A stretch of 64,000 nucleotides of DNA from positions 372,001-436,000 of the forward strand of contig JAQGDQ010000043.1 in the NCBI GenBank assembly GCA_030141605.1. The letters run 5' to 3'. Made by a program: the position numbers and the translations under genes. The notes under the pieces were generated by a model. The model was not told the origin of the DNA. It saw only the letters and a list, made by a program, of their open reading frames with translations, and made no database searches. Of the stretch, positions 49,403-60,800 are shown in pieces (position 1 is the stretch's first letter; each line of letters begins with the position of its first letter). Source of the DNA: Tubiluchus corallicola. Taxonomy: Eukaryota; Priapulida; Priapulimorpha; Priapulimorphida; Tubiluchidae.

Positions 49403-50151
49403 GTAGTTTTACCAAAATTTATTATTATTTTTCTTATTTCTCTTAGACGCAACTTTTTCAAAATGTCAGCGCCTTTTGACTGTATGGAATAGTTTTATTT
49501 TGGTTTAAAAAAATTCTAGGAATTTTAACAATAATATGTACAAAAAGTCCATGCTGAACATGCAGAGTAACTACTGTTTTTTCCTTTTTTTGCCGCCTCT
49601 TTCTCCCTGCTTCTTGTTTTTTAATTTCTTTCTCCACCCTTAATTCTTCCGTCATTTTTCTTTCCGTAATATTTTTTAACCGTTTTTCCTCTTTTTCTTT
49701 TCTTTTTTCTTTATTTTTGTTTTTCTTGTTCGTTCTTTCTTTATTATTCCTTTCTTGTTTCCTTTGACACTTCCTTCTTTCTCGTCTTCCTTGATTCATT
49801 TTTTCGTCTTTACGGGCTTTCTTCAAAGCTACATGTAGTTTTTATTAAATATTGATACTTGTTTGTAATCGTGACGTGCGAAGTGAACTCTTGTACTATA
49901 GTTTCAGCACAACCTTCACAGTAACAGACCTGGGTCATAGTAGCAGGTGACAGGATAAATTTTAGGCTGTATTGTAGCAGACGTCATACCAGGCTATAAA
50001 GATCGGTTTACTGTGCTAGCTATTGTGCTTTTGTGTGACGGAAAATAGGGGTAAAGAATGTATTCATTGGAATGATCGGTCGTGAAAATAATTACTATTG
50101 CTGCAATGACTATAATAAGTGCGAATCATAGTTTATTATTTTGATTCTAGG

Positions 50152-51108
50152 ATGCAGTGTTTTTCCGTAGCCGTTCTGTTAGCATGCATTGCTCATGTCA
50201 TCAGCGATGCTAATGGTCCTGAAGGTATAGCTGGTGTGCAGGGAGGAGGATATGGTCAACGCCGTAGTGGCGGTTCCACGCGGTTTGACCTAGGACAATC
50301 TGGCTTTGACTTGATGAATGTTCGTGGACGTAGTACAGGCCAGACACACGTACAACAGCCTACCCAGTTCAGTGGTTCATCACTTCAGACTCTTGGAGGA
50401 GGCAGTCGTCAAACATCTTTCCAAAGTAGAGGTTCAGGATCATTTGGTGCATCATCGTTTGGTGGGTCATCAGGTGGCAGCTTTAGTGGTTCTTCTGGAG
50501 GGTCCTTCGGTGGTTCCTCTGGTGGTTCATTTGGGGGTTCTTCAGCTTCCTCTCAATTTTCTTCTGCTGGTTTACAGGGCTTCGGCGGTGGAAACATTGA
50601 TCCCAATAACTTTGGTAATATCGACGCTGAAGCATTTGGCTTTGAAAACTTTGGCAACAACTACATCAACGTTGAGGACTTTGACTTCAATCAATGGAGA
50701 AACGATGCGGCTAACCTAGCCCCAAGAGAAGCCGTTAACGCTGCCCAATCGGAGCAGGTGGTCATTGGAACAAGGTTCCGTTCAGGGTTTGCTCGTCAGA
50801 ACGAGAAGAGTGAACAGGTCAGAGAAGGGTCTGGAAGTGGAGAAGCTGGTATTGAACTCAGTGCCTCACGGGAAGCTAGCCAGGATGCTACCCAACAATA
50901 CACACAGTCCGCTTCAGGAGAAGGTAAGACAGAACAGGGTGCAGCATACGGATACCAGAGAACGCCTAACTTGCAGTTCCAAGCTGTTCAACTTGAATCT
51001 CTTCCAGTTCACTCAGGACCCGCTAACACCCTGCCATCAAGTGCAAGAACAAGATCTTCATCTAGAACTATTGGGGGTGGAAATCAGCAGAGAGGATACG
51101 GCAATTAG
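50152..51108 (+). CDS. Secreted Gly/Ser-rich protein, unnamed family (paralogue A)
   Basis: Product of 318 residues. I start at MQCFSVAVLL because the acceptor at 50149-50150 falls one base before it and the residues form a clean signal peptide (1-20). Seen: RGR/QTS-rich 40-95; silk-like GGSFGGSS repeats 97-140; Asn/Phe/Asp-rich 145-178; then a core shared with the - strand gene at 53689-54375. Core motifs: DFDFNQWRNDAANLAP (176-191), VIGTRFRSG (204-212), GSGSG (226-230), QQYTQSA (248-254) and GAAYGYQRTP (263-272). There are no cysteines outside the signal peptide and no known domain. An extracellular structural or matrix role is inferred from composition only. Poly(A) signal AATAAA at 51456-51461. 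Confidence 0.88.
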   Translation: MQCFSVAVLLACIAHVISDANGPEGIAGVQGGGYGQRRSGGSTRFDLGQSGFDLMNVRGRSTGQTHVQQPTQFSGSSLQTLGGGSRQTSFQSRGSGSFGASSFGGSSGGSFSGSSGGSFGGSSGGSFGGSSASSQFSSAGLQGFGGGNIDPNNFGNIDAEAFGFENFGNNYINVEDFDFNQWRNDAANLAPREAVNAAQSEQVVIGTRFRSGFARQNEKSEQVREGSGSGEAGIELSASREASQDATQQYTQSASGEGKTEQGAAYGYQRTPNLQFQAVQLESLPVHSGPANTLPSSARTRSSSRTIGGGNQQRGYGN

Positions 51109-51455
51109 TTACCCTTGCGTCATTCTCAGTATTAATGGCGGCTCGTTTCTGGTGTTTTTGGAAAATCTAACAAGGACAAAATGTCTTTATGTTCATGATA
51201 ACTTCCCTCTTTTTTGAGCTTTGGGAATCACATCGCAGACTGGGACATCAAAACTTCAGTAGCTTGTTCAGCTCATGTTTGAAGATAGCTTTAGATCTGT
51301 TAATAGATAAAACGACTTAAATCAAAGAAGTTGATTTCATACGTGTATTTATATAAAGCGAAGTCAAGTGACAAATGTTGATATCATTGAGTGTATCCTT
51401 CACGTGTAAAGCAATTGTGACAAACAAGGCCATACTATGTACATATAATTATTAA

Positions 51456-51461
51456 AATAAA
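51456..51461 (+). terminator. Polyadenylation signal of paralogue A
   Basis: AATAAA about 350 bp after the stop codon. No closer canonical signal seen. Confidence 0.6.
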
Positions 51462-51479
51462 TAGAAACTAATTTGCAGG

Positions 51480-53417
51480 AAAAATATTTTTGAGTATGAT
51501 TACGTAAGTATTGTGAAATGTTATTAGAATTTTTGCGATTTCTTCAGCAAAAGTTTCATTTGCCAAAAGGCCAAAGTTTGTTTCAGCTTTGCTGCGAAGA
51601 GACAAAAATCAGATCAATAAAATTAACCGGTAGCAGCAACATCGACGACGAAGAAGACGACAACAACAGTAAGGACAAAGACAATGACAAGAGAAAAGCA
51701 AAAACATCAATAACTACAACATCTGTAACAGCAACAACTTCAAAAGCTGCAACAACAAGTACCATAAAAATCACAACAGCAGTAGCAGCAGAAGTACCAA
51801 CAAACTGAAATGACAAAATATTATAAAACTTAATTTCTAGTAGTAATATCAATACAGCATCTTTATCACAAACACGCATTAAAAGGAAAACAGTAGGAGT
51901 GAAAAAAAGGGAAAACTGAATTATCCATATTATATATGGGCAAATAGATGCAACTACATCAAAACTGAATTTATTGCCGACCGGTTGCTACTAACATGTT
52001 TGTTTGTTTGTGGAGTGTAGCATAGTTTCATAGAAATCAAAATACGTAATCTGCAAGGTAAAATGCTGAATTATCTATATAATGTTATTTCATATATCTT
52101 TTGGCTATCTAACTACTGAATTTCGACGTTGTTTCTCAATTCTGGTAAATTTCTTTCTTTTAGATGCCTTGACAATGAACAGTTTGTTCGAAACCGGATG
52201 GCAATAAATTCAATTTTGATGTAAAAAGGAAAACGTCAACTTTATTTTTTTTACACAGTTCGGAATTTACAAACTGGAAATCAGCATTCAACAGCGTGTT
52301 CTACTTAAATTACGTGATCGTGGGGAGACCGGAACCTAACTGATTGTTAAGGCTATGCTCTAAGATAAGCCACTGAATCGGCAGAACTATCTGAACCACG
52401 GAAAGGAGTAGTGTCTACAATCCTCCCTCTGCTAATTTCTTTTTCTTTTAAAATCGACGTTTATTGACACCTGTACCTAGCTTTTTACATTATCAGTTGA
52501 TCTGATTTGCAGAAAGTTAATTTGTTCACTAGTAAGAAACTTAATAGCTTTTTGAATTTATAGCAACGTTGAAAGCATTTTTAGCGTTATGCTCAAATCA
52601 TAGCTATGTCCTTACCTATTTCAATGTCTATACATTTTGTAGGCGAAAAAATATTAGTAAAGAGGTAAAGCGTGCAGAAGCTTTGGCAGTTACGTCACTG
52701 ATATCATTCTCTATGCTGCAAGCCATTTTATTGCAGCGTGGTTAAATTTTCCATTTTCTAATCATTACTGTTTTAAAACGGCTCACTGCCGCTAAAATCA
52801 TGCTTCGAACAAAGAATGATCATAATTACGTCCAAAAGATAAATTGTAACAACAAGGTGGATTCTTGAATGTGATCGACGAGAAAAGAACTGGATCACGA
52901 TGCAGCATGACAGGTAGAGTTTGTTCGCTGCATTTAACCGAGACGGTTTTGAGCCTGAGCAGACCGGGTTTTTCTCATTGTCTCTAATGTGAGAGTCGAA
53001 GTTAAAGAAACTAAAACTTTAATTTTTTTTCATGTACTCGTATTTGTAGTCACGTGTTCGTGTGCGCGTTTTTAACTAATGTTTGTGATTTGTTAACTGC
53101 ACTGGAATGTTTGTGAAATAAAACGTTTCTTTCCTATCTGAACTGAATTGGTGATACTGTAGCATTCTATTCGCTAGAGAAACCAGTGACGCCAGAGTTT
53201 ATTTTGACCCTACACATCTTTTCGTCAGCTTTTAAATATGATTTGATTAACAGCAATGTCTAAACTACATTTTGACACCAAATCATGTTTGCCTCCAGTA
53301 TTGTTTTAAGTCAGGATAACATTTTGGCATACGACGATTTTTTTATTGGACATTTGTCGTGTTTTTAAAATAGAAGAAATGTAAGGAAACAACACAGCAC
53401 AGCTTCAAAGTGCATAA
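51480..53417. other. Intergenic between convergent secreted-protein genes
   Basis: Includes an AAC/ACA/GAC-rich simple-sequence stretch (51640-51810) whose two opposite open frames are low-complexity artefacts. No further gene is supported. Confidence 0.5.
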
Positions 53418-53423
53418 TTTATT
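53418..53423 (-). terminator. Polyadenylation signal of paralogue B
   Basis: AATAAA on the - strand, about 265 bp beyond the stop codon. Confidence 0.55.
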
Positions 53424-53688
53424 AAGCATAATATATAAACATCAACAAATAAATAACAACAACAATGGCCCTAAAATTGACACAGTTGCTTAAAACGTGA
53501 GAGTCTCGGATCAAAGTAGCTGTTTTTGTTGGCACATCGGTGGAGCAAACCGGCGATTTGTCAGTCAAAATTTTGGAAATTATAACACAATCATGATGAT
53601 AACAGAAACATGTTCGTATCATGAACAGCAAGTGTTTTCTGCTGCAGAAAACAGAGGGCAGCAGTTTCCATGAATGTCACTTCAAAAT

Positions 53689-54375
53689 TTAGTGACCATA
53701 TCCTCCTCCGTAACCACCGCCTCCATGCCCATAACCTCCACCACCTCTACCTCCATAGCCTCCGCCGCCATGGCGACCTCCACCATAGCCACCTCCGTGT
53801 CCGTACCCCTTGTTGACTGGCTTCCCATATTTGACTTTTGGTTCCTTGACAGGGACTGGTTGATATCCTATTTGTGGGTATCTCTTGAATTGATAACCAG
53901 CTCCTGATCTAGTGTCACCGTGTGTCTTGGCTCCCTGGCTGTACTGTTGATTGGCATATTGTTTAGCCCATCTGGAACCTCCGACTTGTACTCCGCCAGA
54001 TCCGGATCCTTTTCCGGATCGATCCCCTGCAGATCCAGTAAACTGCCCAGCATTCCCGGATTTGTACTGACGCCCAATAACTCCAATTCTTGTTTTGGGT
54101 TTAGAGTCAGCTGGAGCATCTCGAGCTGCATCATTGCGGCCCGCTCGGAAATCGTATGCTTCTAGATCCACGTACTCTGCTCCATAGCCTCCACCGCCAA
54201 ATCCACCTAGAGTCAATTTGCTGAAAGCATTGAGATATTCATCAGTGGGAGCGTCATCTCCAAATGGAGCAAATCCACCCTTTCCACCATAGCCTCCATA
54301 GTAACCACCTCCACCACCGCAAAGAACGCCAGCAATACAGCCCAGCAATATAGACGAGACTAGGACCTTATTCAT
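53689..54375 (-). CDS. Secreted Gly/His/Tyr-rich protein, unnamed family (paralogue B)
   Basis: Product of 228 residues, starting MNKVLVSSIL after a - strand acceptor at plus 54387-54389. Signal peptide about 1-19 (ends GVLC). GGYYGGYGG run 20-35; acidic/aliphatic stretch 38-58; then the shared core: YDFRAGRNDAARDAP (74-88), VIGRQYKSG (99-107), GKGSGSGG (121-128), QQYSQGA (143-149), GAGYQFKRYPQIGYQPV (158-174). The C-terminus 188-228 is a Gly/His/Tyr tract (GYGHGGG, GGGRHGGGGYGG), reminiscent of structural or metal-binding matrix proteins. Convergent with paralogue A and with the same exon plan. Function unknown; an extracellular material is the likeliest role. Confidence 0.9.
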   Translation of the reverse strand: MNKVLVSSILLGCIAGVLCGGGGGYYGGYGGKGGFAPFGDDAPTDEYLNAFSKLTLGGFGGGGYGAEYVDLEAYDFRAGRNDAARDAPADSKPKTRIGVIGRQYKSGNAGQFTGSAGDRSGKGSGSGGVQVGGSRWAKQYANQQYSQGAKTHGDTRSGAGYQFKRYPQIGYQPVPVKEPKVKYGKPVNKGYGHGGGYGGGRHGGGGYGGRGGGGYGHGGGGYGGGYGH

Positions 54376-55198
54376 CTTTAATGTGCCTGCAACAGCAAGA
54401 AAAAAAATCAATATAATAAAACAGCAAGACGCCTTTATGCTTAATTAAGCAAAGTGTTGTTCTCTCTTTCAACTTTAGTCGGCTGTAGTTTGGATATTTT
54501 ATACTTATTCGGGTTGCATACTTTAGTTGTATCTCCGATAGTGCCCATACTATTACTGTTTTATATGAGTTGACAGTATGTGGATTGGTGGTAAACCGCA
54601 TGGTACATGCACCTATTAAAATCTAATACAGTGATAAAGAGAAGCATCAAAACGCTTGTTGCAAATAATAAAACTCACTGGCCCTTTTATTACTGTTGTG
54701 TTTTGCTACTGATCATGTATTACGATATTTTTTCTGCTTTATCTTTTTGTAATTTACCTAATAACATTTTTTAAATGAAATACTTTTGCATATACCCAAA
54801 TTATTCTCACAATAAAATGATGTTACTAAATTCAATTTTAGCTAATCATTTTTCAATATGAGATTATGATCAGATCTGCGCTTAATAGAATATATGTCAT
54901 TAGAAAGAGAGAGTTAATCAAAATTGTATTAAACATCATAATAATTATGATATTATTATATTATTAAACTTACATGTGACATTATATTAAACTTTTTCGA
55001 TTTTTCATTAGACGCATTTAGTCAATTAATACATTTCATACTAGCAGTTTGAAACTATTACTGTAACTATAACTTTTATATGTACTAGTTGTAAACGCTT
55101 TTCATTATATAATAATTATTACAAAGGCAAGGTATAAATAAATTCTTTAAAGACAGTAACATAATAAAGTAAAGTTAAATTGTGTAGTTAAAACTTAC

Positions 55199-55259
55199 CG
55201 GTTAGCAGTGCCAAGTCTAACCGTTGAATTGTACGACTCACACGAGTTAAGCAAAAGGT
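55199..55259 (-). other. 5' untranslated exon of paralogue B
   Basis: From the predicted start near 55259 to donor ACCG|gtaagt (gt at plus 55197-55198). Spliced to the coding exon at 54386. The intron 54387-55198 holds nothing recognised. Confidence 0.55.
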
Positions 55260-55282
55260 GTCTCTTACCTGCGATGGCAGAC

Positions 55283-55290
55283 ATTTTATA
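55283..55290 (-). promoter_or_regulatory. TATA box of paralogue B
   Basis: TATAAAAT on the - strand, about 31 bp before the predicted transcription start. An ATG and a strong donor (GCAG|gtaaga) follow it closely; see the finding on an alternative first exon. Confidence 0.65.
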
Positions 55291-55299
55291 CCCGCAACC

Positions 55300-57300
55300 A
55301 TGCACTCTGTTCCGCATCTGATAATCAAACTGTACTAATTATAAGGTCAAACCAATCACACTGATCAGTCGTATATAGGCCTGCATAACTAAGTTTAAAC
55401 GTAACGCTTGGTTAGTACACAAATGAACGAACTGTGTGTGTGAACTGTGCAGGTCATTCCAGTATTTACAATGGAGATTAAACAATGTGAATTGAAATGG
55501 AGACTGAGACATAATCATGGCTGACCCAAACAGAAATACTATTATTCTTTTACGATTGTTTGTTTATCAACTTTGTGTTGAAAACACTGTCACGCTTTGC
55601 TACCTTTCCATATATCACACGTAAACATTGAAAATCAATCAAACAGCAGGTTATTGTTGCAAGTTTCTAATGTGTATAGTTAATAACCACTGATTTAAGA
55701 GGAGATAAAGTTGTAAAATCCCACCTCAAAGTGCTTTTTATAAGAACTAACCCTTTACTATTTAAATTCGATAAATATTGAACGTATCTTATTTAGGACC
55801 TGTTATATATAAAGTTGTGCTCTATAGACCCACTTCTGTCAGTTTAATTATATAATCTGAATAAAAACATTGCATATACGTAGCAATGCTTTATGATGAA
55901 TGCTGAAACATACGTAATGTATGTAGTATAAGTGAACGTTTGTAACACTGTATACACCAAACTATGGCGCCGTAATTAGAAAAGCAACATCTATGTTGAT
56001 TATTAGATTAAATATTCTCTCTAGCCAGTACTGTAACAGCTGAACTTTAATCTGGAGGAAGGGCTTAAAATCTGTAATAGTAGAATGTCATAACTGTACT
56101 TTACAATATCATCCACGATTATGTGCTTTCATCCACTAGACTCATAGTGCATTATAACTAGTGCATTATTTTATATCTCTTATTATTTTTAGTTTTTAAA
56201 ATTAGTTTTTTAATAACTGTTGGGTTTAATTTTTGGATTCATACGGTTTGTCATACAGTAATCTTTTCATTATTTGGTTTTCTTAATTAATTTTGCTGTA
56301 TTTTAACTTTAAATTGTAATTTTAACTTTAAGATGGCCTTGTATTTGTTATGTACTTCATAAGTACAAAATAAACGGATTGGTTGGTTGATTAAATGAAT
56401 GATTGATAGATTGACTGGTTGGTTGGTTGTTTGATTGATTAATTGATTGGTTGATTGACTGATTGATTAACTGATTGATTAACTGACTGACTAACAGATT
56501 GCTGGTGTCTCAGTTGTCTTAAACAAGACGTATTGGTCAGGCGGTCAAAACAAAAATTAATTGAGAGCATCAAATTTGTTGTAAAATCAATTTGTGGCTG
56601 TTTTAAATATTCAATTTTAAGCTTTCGTTTAATGTTTATGTTCTATTGGATACTAACTAAGTTTGCATTTCAAACACGTATCTTTTTTCTTGTGTTATGA
56701 TACTTATGATATCATTATTGACGTTTTAGCAGATAGGGTAAAATGGGCTAATGTCGGACAATGAGCTTTACTTTTTGCTTAAACCCATTAAATTACTTGC
56801 ACGTTATTTTTTCTTGTCATTGTTAATACTCACACAACATCTTTAGACTGACATATTCGCCATTGTCTAGTAGTTTCTTCTAGCAGCCATATGGCCGTGA
56901 ACATAAAGCTCGCTCAGTGAGTACGGTTATCCTTAACTGTATTAACTTTTTTTTTTACTTTCTGCTTTCATGCCACACTTTGTAGTTTTAAAGCATCATA
57001 TTTGTTTCTTTATTGTACAGCTCACTCAAACAGTGTCCGACTTTACCCAAAAGCCTAAGTTAATGTCGGAGAATTGAATTTTTGTGTCCGACTTTGTGTA
57101 AGTAAATAACATAGATTTTTGGCCATGTGAGTCTAAATGTAAAAGTAACATTTTCTTAATTGTTTTAGAAACGTCATCGAAACGCCTAGAAAGAAAAACT
57201 GCTCAAATATAAAAAACTTAAAGAATAAGAGAGGAAAAAGGGGAAAACTTCAGCAGTGCAGCTCTGATCAAATGCAATCTGCCGTCAAATCTAATGCAGT
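55300..57300. other. Intergenic, no gene seen
   Basis: AT-rich. At 56130-56390 the sequence has LINE-3'-end flavour, ending AATAAACGG before a tetranucleotide repeat, but no coding words remain. Confidence 0.45.
56378..56505 (+). repeat. (GATT/GGTT)n microsatellite
   Basis: Tetranucleotide gattgattggtt-type repeats with ga(c/t)t variants. Confidence 0.9.
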
Positions 57301-57304
57301 CTAC

Positions 57305-57413
<109 letters not shown>

Positions 57414-57426
57414 ACCACGCACGCCC

Positions 57427-57890
57427 ATATTGCACAAGCATTTTGTCGTTACTTGAGTATTATGAAAATCGATAATTTTTTATCTAAATTTTACATTAGT
57501 TAGTAATATTATTTGTCACTTTTAAAGGCAAAATTTTGTCATGTATATCTGCTACGACTGTTGTCATGGCAGAGGTTCAGCAGATTTATATCGTGGCAGT
57601 GCGTAGGGGTGTGCGTGCGCGCGCGCGCGTGCGTGCGTGCGTGCGTGCGCACGCACGCACGCACGCCCATACGCACTGCCACGTATGCATAAATCTGCTG
57701 AACCTCTGCCATACGACAACAGTCGTAGCAGAGTTTTATACATGACAAATTATGCAAGTTTTTGCCTTTTAAAAAAGTGACAAATGAAAATATTACTAAC
57801 TTAATGTAAAATTTAGATAAAAAATTATCGATTTTAAAAAACATAATAAACTCAAAGTCTATAACACAAGACAAAATGCTTGTGCAATAT
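57427..57890. repeat. 464-bp near-palindrome (foldback element)
   Basis: Left arm 57427-57648 and right arm 57649-57890 are reverse complements apart from small indels and a few substitutions. The outer ends read ATATTGCACAAGC / GCTTGTGCAATAT. The centre is alternating GTGC/GCAC sequence with a GCGCGC run. Consistent with a foldback/MITE-like transposon or a source of hairpin RNA. No TSD is clear. Confidence 0.92.
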
Positions 57891-60800
57891 AATTAAAGCA
57901 TACAGCGTTGGCGTATAAAACCTGGCCTTGCGTATAAAATGTACGTGTTAATTTGGTTTTCAATAAATAGTAAAATAGTGCTAGTTGTTAAGTTCACTTC
58001 AAGCTGTGCAAATGTCGTTAAAATATATCACGAGTAAGAAATATTAAACACGTCTGAGCCCTCCATAATTTCATTAGCTTAGGGTCCCCAAAGGTCATAA
58101 TCCGGCCCATATGATGTTTAATTTGCGCATTACGGTTTATTGTTTTTGTTGATAGAATGTCTCTGAAAGACACGTAACTGGTGAGAATATTAGGGCAATT
58201 GTTCATTTCATCATTCTTACGATAATAAAAAATATTAACAGTGGGTAGTGCAACTGTGATACAGTTCTGTTGTTATCTCGTGAACACTAGAGAGATTCTT
58301 AGATAAATCATCTATTTTTGTTTGGAAGTTTGTTGGTTGATTTTATTCAAAATACATATAACAAAGTGCATGTTACTAACCCTTTTATATAACTGTATGT
58401 ACATAAAAATGACTCTTCTAGTTGTTATATAATATGATTTTACATTACATATCACGTGTTTTATGGTTTTTTTTGCTGTGTTATCACATTTCCGTTAATC
58501 TAACTGTGTATTTAAAGAGTGCGGTCAATTGTAGACAGTAACAACTCACTAAATCACTGTAGTTCATAACAAGAAAAATTGAGTTTATCATTTTAAGAAG
58601 TTTCTTCGGGTAACATGTTGTCCCTGAAAATTTCTAAAAGCAAGACTTAGCAGTGTTGAGTTACAAATTTAGCCATTCTGTTATTTTTACCTACTGCACA
58701 CTCGGGCTTTGGAAATTCATTTACAGTCTATTTTTACTTGCAGGTAATGCTTAGAATGGATTTTGTTTACCACTACGTCGTGCCTTAGTAACTGTTGACC
58801 AAACTTGATAAGGAAGTGGGTGATTTTTATTGAATGTTTTTAAGCAAACAAAAAACAAAAAGAAAACAAGTAACAAACAAACAAGCAAGCAAGTAAACAA
58901 ACAAACAAGGAAACAAACAACAAATAATTTGACAAGTCAAGAACACAAAAATTTCCTTGTAAACAACACACTTACATGATTTTAACATACATTTTCAATG
59001 TAAAATTTAATAATTGTGCATCATCATTAAATTTTGCTTAAGATATCACGTTATAGGCTACATGTAATATCCGACATGTATTGAGAGAAAACGATGGCTT
59101 AACAGTATGTATTATTTATTATTTTGTTTGATCAGTTTGAAAAGGTAGAGCCGTAGAGTTGAATAGAATAACTATGTGATTAGACTGCAAGCCACACGGA
59201 GTAAAAACAGAATTGTTGTCCTTATGCAGTGAGTACAAATAGGATTCTAAATAGGATAGGCCTGAACATGGCAGACTTTTGGCGCCATCTGTGGTAAACA
59301 ATGTTAAATGTGAGTTAATGAATAATATTGTCGCGAAAATAAAATATAAACGGTTAAGTGGTGAAGTTGTAATACAAATTTAAACGTATTCATTTCATTT
59401 CGTAAAAAATCTCAATCACTGTTATCGCAACTATATTCTTTCGTTGTAGTAATACTTCTATGTATACATTTGTTTTAATTAGACATTTCATTTTATTTAA
59501 TTTGTGTATTACGTGTACTGTGCTACATTGAGCTAAATATATTGTTCGAAATAAATGGTATAAGTAAATATTTCAAGACCACCTATTGTTGCTCGTTCTT
59601 TGTTCGATCAAAAATACGGAGAATCGCAGCCGAAAACAGTGAAAAATGATAAGTTTGAAGAAGACCCAAAAATATAAATCAGCTTTCGAAAAAGTTAGAG
59701 AGTTGCGGTCCTGCGCCATCTGTTGCGTAGTGTGAAAACGTCATTAATTCCGTAAATATGGTAAAGAAACACTAGGACAATAATTGCTTCTTGTTTCCTA
59801 GGACACACATTAATCAATATTTAGTTATTTTAAAGACCATGAAAATCCACTCAATATTTAGTCATTTTAAAGACTATGAAAATCCACTGTACAAATATGT
59901 TTTTGTCTTTGAACCCTTTCCATGTCTTCCCAGTAACCAAATATTATCCCAGGCTTAAAAATTTATGCGAAGTTGTTCGCTTATTGAATACAAAAACGTA
60001 TTAAATACGTATTACAAAAACGCAGTCATGCAAGTACGAGGGAGGTGAGATTAGTGTGAAGAAGCAACAATTAATGCGCATTTGAAACAACCAAAAGAAT
60101 TTGCATGAATGCACTCAGGCCACAGCACAAAATCCTAAGCAAACTGGAACGACGAACAATTAGAGAGGGAACCGTCAATAAAAAAATCACTAGTGGGTCA
60201 GAGAGATGTATATTATCAACACGCTCGCGTTTTAACTTGCGCATTTTCCAGGATATTTTTCCTAAAAGCCAGGCAACCAAGACAGGATAAAAGACAGGAA
60301 GAATTATTGTAAATGACAACATGCGTTAATGAAACCGAAATGCTGACAAACGACATTTTCTACATACCAGCAATAAAGACATTATTAATTAGTTTGATTA
60401 CCCATAATTTCATATCACTTTTCCATGACAATGACAACGGGAAAGATGTAAAATTATTCTGTGATTAATCTTAATGGCTAAAACTCTTTGTTGTGTGAGA
60501 CCGCTGTTTGCATAAATGGCAAGAATTTTAAGAATGTGACCTTATCATTTTGTCAAAACTATAAATACACTCGCTCTCAGTGGTTCCCACATTCCATTCT
60601 GGGACGACAGGTTATATAGTAGCAGTGTTTTCAACCAGTTTAGCTCAGCAAATTTTTGTGTGTCAAAATAGTCCGAGCCTAAACACGGAAAGCATGTTTA
60701 GGATGTAATTGTTTATTTAGCGTGGGTGGACAAAGTGGCGGTTCTAGTGATGAAGAGTTTTTGTAAATGGTGGCACCTTGTACACTTCTATCACGTCTAA

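Noticed and set aside
49458-49826. Lys/Arg/Glu-rich 122-codon frame on the - strand
   Set aside because: Artefact of the polypyrimidine tract in the intron of paralogue A.
50318-51217. Other-frame open frames over the Gly/Ser-rich gene
   Set aside because: Shadows of the real frame; they lack a signal peptide, splice support and composition bias of a protein.
51518-51879. Thr/Ala/Asp-rich (+) and Val/Ser/Leu-rich (-) frames
   Set aside because: Both arise from AAC/ACA/GAC simple sequence.
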